NCBI GenBank assembly: GCA_944990035.1
Contig: CALYLX010000109.1
Location: forward strand, 1-40,382
DNA from: Clitopilus passeckerianus
Lineage: Eukaryota > Basidiomycota > Agaricomycetes > Agaricales > Entolomataceae
Direction: 5' to 3'
Length of the DNA: 40,382 nucleotides
The position numbers were made by a program, and so were the translations under genes. This document shows, piece by piece, positions 35,541 through 40,382 of the stretch. The stretch's first letter is position 1. The number at the start of each line of letters is the position of its first letter. The notes beneath the pieces are model-generated. The model was not told the origin of the DNA. It searched no databases and saw only the letters and a list, made by a program, of their open reading frames with translations.

Positions 35541-35832
35541 GTTTTTAAATATTAAAAATATTTTTTATAAGGAAAAAGTTTATATTAAAAAAAAATTCTT
35601 ATGATTAAATATCATGGATTGTATTATGAAATTATACTATATACATAATCCATTATACCTGTTTAATTTATTTTGCAGTACTTGTAAAATTAAACTCGTT
35701 AAAAAATGCTTAAATTTATTTTTTTTTATTTTAGATAGAGCTAGTTTCTTAAAGGATTAGCTATAAAAAAAAAATAAATTAACAGCCAACCGGAAAAAAA
35801 AAGACTATTAGATAAAATTTTTATAAAATTTA

Positions 35833-36987
35833 ATGAGATTATTAAAAACACACGTTTTATTAAGATTAGTAAATTCTTATTTAGTTGATTCTCCTCAACC
35901 TGCTAACATTTCATATATGTGGAATTTTGGTTCTTTATTAGGAGTTTGTTTAATAATACAAATCTTAACTGGTGCTTTTTTAGCCATGCATTATACACCT
36001 AATGTCGATTTTGCATTTGATAGTGTAGAACATATCATGAGAGATGTAAATAATGGATGGATAATTAGATATACACACGCTAATGTAGCTTCATTCTTTT
36101 TCATCTTCGTATATATGCATGTAGCTAGAGGAATGTATTATGGATCATATAAATCTCCTAGAGTATTATTATGGTCTATAGGAGTTATAATCTTAATCCT
36201 TATGATGGCTATTGCTTTTTTAGGTTATGTATTACCTTATGGTCAAATGTCTCTATGGGGAGCTACTGTAATTACTAACTTATTATCTGCAATACCAGTA
36301 TTTGGACAAGATATAGTAGAATTAATTTGGGGTGGATTTTCTGTTTCAAATGCTACATTGAATAGATTCTTCTCTCTACATTATTTATTACCGTTCTTAT
36401 TAGCAGCTTTAGTTGTAGCTCATTTAATTACACTACATTTCCACGGTTCTAATAATCCTAATGGAGTAAATTCTAATGGAGATAGATATGCATTCCATCC
36501 TTACTTTGTTTTTAAAGATTTAGTAACAATACTAGCATTCTTTTTAGTTTTATCTGTATTTGTGTTCTTTTTCCCTAATGCTTTAGGACACTCAGATAAT
36601 TATATTCCAGCAGATCCTATGGTGACTCCAGCATCTATTGTTCCAGAGTGGTATCTATTACCTTTCTATGCAATATTGAGATCTATCCCTAATAAATTAT
36701 TAGGAGTTTTAGCTATGTTCGGATCATTACTAATTTTATTAGTATTACCTTTAACAGATTTATCTAGATTAAGAGGAAGTAAATTTAGACCTTTCTATAA
36801 ATTAGCAAATTGGATCTTCTTCTCTATGTTTATTTTATTAATGTGGATTGGAGCTCAACACCCAGAAGAACCTTTTGTTCAAATAGGACAAATTGCTACT
36901 GCATATTACTTTGCACATTTCTTAGTAATAGTGCCAATGATAGGTATAATTGAAAACACTTTAATGGATATTAATTATATTAAATAA
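35833..36987 (+). CDS. cob: Cytochrome b
   Basis: 384-residue heme protein of complex III carrying both quinone sites. Heme-ligand His pairs are in the second helix ([20 protein letters not shown]) and fourth helix ([21 protein letters not shown]). The Qo motif [18 protein letters not shown] is present. No introns, complete frame, TAA stop. All Trp codons TGG. Confidence 0.98.
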   Translation: MRLLKTHVLLRLVNSYLVDSPQPANISYMWNFGSLLGVCLIIQILTGAFLAMHYTPNVDFAFDSVEHIMRDVNNGWIIRYTHANVASFFFIFVYMHVARGMYYGSYKSPRVLLWSIGVIILILMMAIAFLGYVLPYGQMSLWGATVITNLLSAIPVFGQDIVELIWGGFSVSNATLNRFFSLHYLLPFLLAALVVAHLITLHFHGSNNPNGVNSNGDRYAFHPYFVFKDLVTILAFFLVLSVFVFFFPNALGHSDNYIPADPMVTPASIVPEWYLLPFYAILRSIPNKLLGVLAMFGSLLILLVLPLTDLSRLRGSKFRPFYKLANWIFFSMFILLMWIGAQHPEEPFVQIGQIATAYYFAHFLVIVPMIGIIENTLMDINYIK

Positions 36988-37196
36988 TTTTATTTTTACC
37001 CCCCTTTTTTTAAGACTTTTTTATTAAAAGAGTGATTTAATAAAATTATAACCCTCCCTATAAAAAAAACTAATATTTAATATTTTTCTAAATAAAATTT
37101 TTTTAACTTTCTATTAAAGAAAATAAAATTAATTAAATTTAACTAATGAAAAGTACAATTATTAAAAGTTCTAAAAAGAAAATTAAAAAAAAAACT

Positions 37197-37463
37197 ATGA
37201 ATCTATCCTTATTCTTATTTTTAATAGGTATACTAGGTTTTATTTTAAATAGAAAAAATATTATCCTTATGATCATAGCCATAGAAATAATGTTATTAGC
37301 CGTAACATTACTAGTATTAATTAGTTCTATTGGATTTGATGATAATATTGGACAAACTTTTAGTATATATATTATATCAATTGCTGGTGCAGAATCTGTA
37401 ATAGGTTTAAGTATTTTAGTTGCTTATTATCGTTTAAGAGGTACAATATCATTAAGAACATAA
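37197..37463 (+). CDS. nad4L: NADH dehydrogenase subunit 4L
   Basis: 88-residue complex I subunit with three helices, with conserved MIIAIEIMLLAVTLL (buried Glu) and GAESVIGLSILVAYYRLRG. I choose ATG 37,197 over the in-frame ATG 37,146 because the 17 extra residues (Lys-rich) are not typical and 88 residues is the family length. Its TAA overlaps the nad5 ATG by one base, the usual fungal arrangement, so both are on one mRNA. Confidence 0.95.
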   Translation: MNLSLFLFLIGILGFILNRKNIILMIIAIEIMLLAVTLLVLISSIGFDDNIGQTFSIYIISIAGAESVIGLSILVAYYRLRGTISLRT

Positions 37464-39438
37464 TGTATTTATCTATAATTATCTTACCCTTATTGGGTTC
37501 AATCGTATCTGGTTTCCTAGGTAGAAAAGTGGGGCAAACAGGATCTCATTTTATCACTTGTACATGCCTTTTATTATCTTCAATTTTAATGACTATAGCT
37601 TTTTATGAAGTAGGTCTTTGCGGTTCTCCTGTTAATATTGTATTAGGAAGTTGGTTAGACTCTGAAATATTAAATATTTCTTGGGAGTTTTATTTTGATC
37701 AATTAACAGTATCTTTAGGGTTAGCTGTTTTATATTGTTCAACACTAATTCATATATATAGTATAGACTATTTATCTTCAGATCCTCACAACCAAAGATT
37801 TTTTTCATATCTTTCTGCTTTCACAGGAGGTATGTTAATTTTAATTAGTGGAGGTAATTTTTTTGTAATGTTTGTAGGTTGGGAAGCTATTGGAGTAGTA
37901 TCCTATTTATTAATTAATTATTATTTTACTAGAATACAAGCCAATAAAGCTGCAATGTTAGCCTTTACAATGAATAGAAGTGGTGATATGTTAATGAGTA
38001 TTAGTTTCTTTGCAATTTTTGCAGTATTTGGATCTTTAAATTATTCTTCAGTTTTCACTTTAGTTCCTTATATTAATGAAACTTCTATATCTTTAATTGG
38101 ATTATTATTATTAGGGGGAGCTTTAGCTAAAAGTGCTAATATTCCTCTACATTCTTGGTTACCTGGAAGTATGGAAGCCCCTACACCTGTTAGTGCTTTA
38201 CTTCATGCTGCTACTCTAGTAACAGCTGGTATTTACTTATTATTAAGAAGTTCTCCAATTTTAGAATATACTCCTACTGTATTATTAATCATTACTTTAA
38301 TAGGTGCAACTACTGCCTTTTTTGCAGGAACTTGTGGTTTATTACAAAATGATTTAAAAAGAATTATTGCTTTCAGTACAATATCTCAATTAGGTTATAT
38401 GATGATGTCTATTGGTCTAAGTCAATATAATGTAGCTTTAATGCATACTGTAAATCACGCTTTCTTTAAAGCTTTACTTTTCTTAGGTGCAGGTGCTGTA
38501 ATTCATTCTTTCGCTGATCAACAAGATGTAAGAAGAATGGGAGGTTTAATTAAATTTTTACCTTTTACTTATTCTGTTATGTTAGTAGGTTCTCTAAGTT
38601 TATTAGCTACACCTTTCTTAACAGGTTTCTATAGTAAAGATTTAATACTAGAATTAGCTTATGGTCAATATAGCTTTAGTGGTATGTATGCTTATATTTT
38701 AGGTTCTATTACAGCAGGTATAACAGCCTTCTATAGTTTTAGATTAATCAGTCTAGTATTCTTAACTGTACCTAATGGACAAAAACAGTCTTATTTAAAT
38801 TCACATGAATCTAATATATTTGTAATTATACCTTTATTAATATTAGCTTTATTTAGTATATTCTTTGGTTATGTATTTAGTGATTTATTTGTAGGAGTCG
38901 GTTCAGATTTCTTTGCTAATTCTCTATTTATACACCCTAATAATATTTCTATTATTGAAGCAGAATTCTCTCTAAATCCTATAATTAAATTATTACCAGC
39001 TATTTTAAGTTTAACTGGAGCTACTTTAGCTATATTTATGTACCATTTAACTCCTGAAATATTAATTAATTTAACTAATAATAATTTAGGTAGAAAAATA
39101 TATAGTTTCTTAAATGGAAAATATTATTTTGATGTAATATATAATCACTTTATAGTAGAAAGAGGTTTACAATTAGGATATAAAATATCTAAAGAAATAG
39201 ATAGAGGTGTAATAGAATTATTAGGACCTTACGGATTAGCTAATGCTTTCACTAATACTGGAAAAATATTGCTAAATTAGATACAGGTATAATAACTACA
39301 TATGCACTATATATTACTATAGGTTTATTATCATTATTATTTATAATCTTTGCTCCAGTTTTAATAGATACTTCTATGTTCTCTGAAATTAGATTATTTA
39401 TTATTTACTTTGCTTCATTAATTTTAGTCTTTATTTAA
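37463..39438 (+). CDS. nad5: NADH dehydrogenase subunit 5, apparent -1 frameshift
   Basis: Largest antiporter-like subunit of complex I. Conserved FVGWEAIGVVSYLLINYY, HSWLPGSMEAPTPVSALLHAATLVTAG and HAFFKALLFLGAGAVIH are all in frame 1. Frame 1 ends at 39,280 with ANTG-type text GKILLN. The real C-terminus is in the -1 frame: IAKLDTGIITTYALYI through FIIYFASLILVFI to TAA at 39,436-39,438. The break is in GGAAAAATATT at 39,260-39,270; one more A would give GGA AAA AAT ATT. Corrected length is 658 residues. The lost part is the last transmembrane helix region. See atp6 and atp8 for the same kind of break. Confidence 0.94.
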
Positions 39439-39539
39439 TAAATTAATTAATCATAGGAAGCACTACACAAAATACGAAGTAGTATTAACCCCTCGATATA
39501 CTGTAGGACTAGAAATAAAATTTAGTCACTGAATTAAAA

Positions 39540-40382
39540 ATAATCTTTTACTAATTTTAAATTTATTCATAAAAAATCTTCAAATTTAAAAGTATCGATG
39601 ACAATATTGTAATAACATCAAAAATAATAATATTAATAATATTAATATTTAAAGTATTTTAAAGGGGTTATTATGGAGAAGTAGCAAATTTATTTAAAGG
39701 AGGCTATATAGCCAAATAGCTTATTTACATTCTTTAATTCAATTTAAAGATTATAAATGTGAAAATAAGTAAAATCCTAAGGTAAACCTTATTATATAAC
39801 TACTTCCTGAAGTAAAACATTTTATTAAGGAAAGGAAAGGAAATCAACCGAGACTCCGAAAGTAATGGTGAGTGAAATCGGACTAGCCTAATTAAATAAA
39901 AATAATTTGAATAACTCAAATATAATTAATAGTTGAATTTTAATATATAAAAACAAACATTAATTATGTATTGGTTAGCATACTATTCTTTGAATTTTTA
40001 GTTTTTTAATTAATTCAGAGAATGAGTACTGTACTAAAGAAGGTATAAAATAAAGTCCTGTAAAATTATTTTATTAATTAAAAAATCAAGTACGATGAGA
40101 GATAACTTGTCGGAATATAGGGAACCATCCTCTAAGGCTAAGTATAATAAATTTAGCGATAGTGAAAAGTACTGTAAAGGAAACTATGAAATTAGCAAGT
40201 GATACAACGAAAAAGAATAATTAAATTATTCTAGATGAAATAGAACCGTAAATAGTAACTCTATAAGCAGTCGAAATTCTACTTTAAAAATAAAGATTAA
40301 GAATAACGGCGTACCTTTTGCATAATGGGTCAGCTAGTTAATAGGAGTAGCAAGGTTAAAAGCCCTAGCGAAAGCGACTGGA
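39540..40382 (+). rRNA. rnl: Large-subunit rRNA (rnl), 5' part
   Basis: The 23S 5' domain is recognisable by AAATCAACCGAGACTCCG near 39,841, AGTACTGTAAAGGAAACT near 40,168 and GCGTACCTTTTGCATAATGG near 40,310. The text runs off the window in the middle of domain II and resumes at base 1. The start is approximate, about 100 bases after the nad5 stop, judged from the CGATGACAATATTG segment near 39,597 that resembles the 23S 5' domain I segment. Confidence 0.93.

Noticed and set aside
37146..37196. Upstream in-frame ATG of nad4L
   Set aside because: It would add 17 Lys-rich residues not typical of NAD4L; ATG 37,197 gives the normal length.

Overview
The window looks like a complete, circular fungal mitochondrial genome that has been opened inside the large-subunit rRNA gene: the last ~840 bases are the 5' part of rnl and the first ~2.7 kb are its continuation. 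It is AT-rich. It carries the standard set of fungal mitochondrial genes: cox1-3, cob, atp6, atp8, atp9, nad1-6 and nad4L, rps3, rnl, rns, a candidate RNase P RNA (rnpB), and 26 recognisable tRNAs covering all 20 amino acids. Protein similarity, the 1-base nad4L/nad5 overlap, the 3-base nad2-nad3 gap and rnpB suggest Dikarya. I cannot decide between an early-branching ascomycete (Taphrinomycotina-like) and a basidiomycete.

Layout: rnl 3' part; trnV; cox2 (+); an orphan ORF behind a copied cox2 leader; trnY (-); atp9 (-, split by a group I intron); a minus-strand tRNA block (H, E, L, N, P, S, M); trnG, atp6, trnK and cox1 (+; four group I introns with LAGLIDADG, LAGLIDADG, LAGLIDADG and GIY-YIG ORFs); atp8; tRNAs C, R, S, Q, M/I; orf141 behind a copied atp9 leader; nad2-nad3; tRNAs W, L, R; rnpB; rns; then a minus-strand block (cox3, orphan ORF remnants, rps3, tRNAs M/I, T, F, A, nad4, nad6, trnD); then plus again (trnI copy 1, nad1, trnI copy 2, cob, nad4L-nad5) back into rnl.

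The genes form the usual mitochondrial output: complex I (nad), III (cob), IV (cox) and V (atp) membrane subunits, plus ribosomal RNAs, Rps3 and tRNAs to translate them, and RNase P RNA to trim tRNA 5' ends. The cox1 and atp9 introns are self-splicing mobile elements.

Most notable points: (1) atp6, atp8 and nad5 each need a -1 frame correction in a short T or A run; (2) TGA is needed as Trp only inside intron ORFs (possibly orf141), while the only trnW has anticodon CCA; (3) a family of nested GC-rich hairpin elements is scattered through spacers, an intron, rnpB and, in frame, rps3; (4) the 5' leaders of atp9 and cox2 have each been copied in front of an orphan ORF; (5) trnI is duplicated, one copy having anticodon AAU and lying between inverted copies of the GC element; (6) the atp9 intron and cox1 intron 4 share a near-identical catalytic core.
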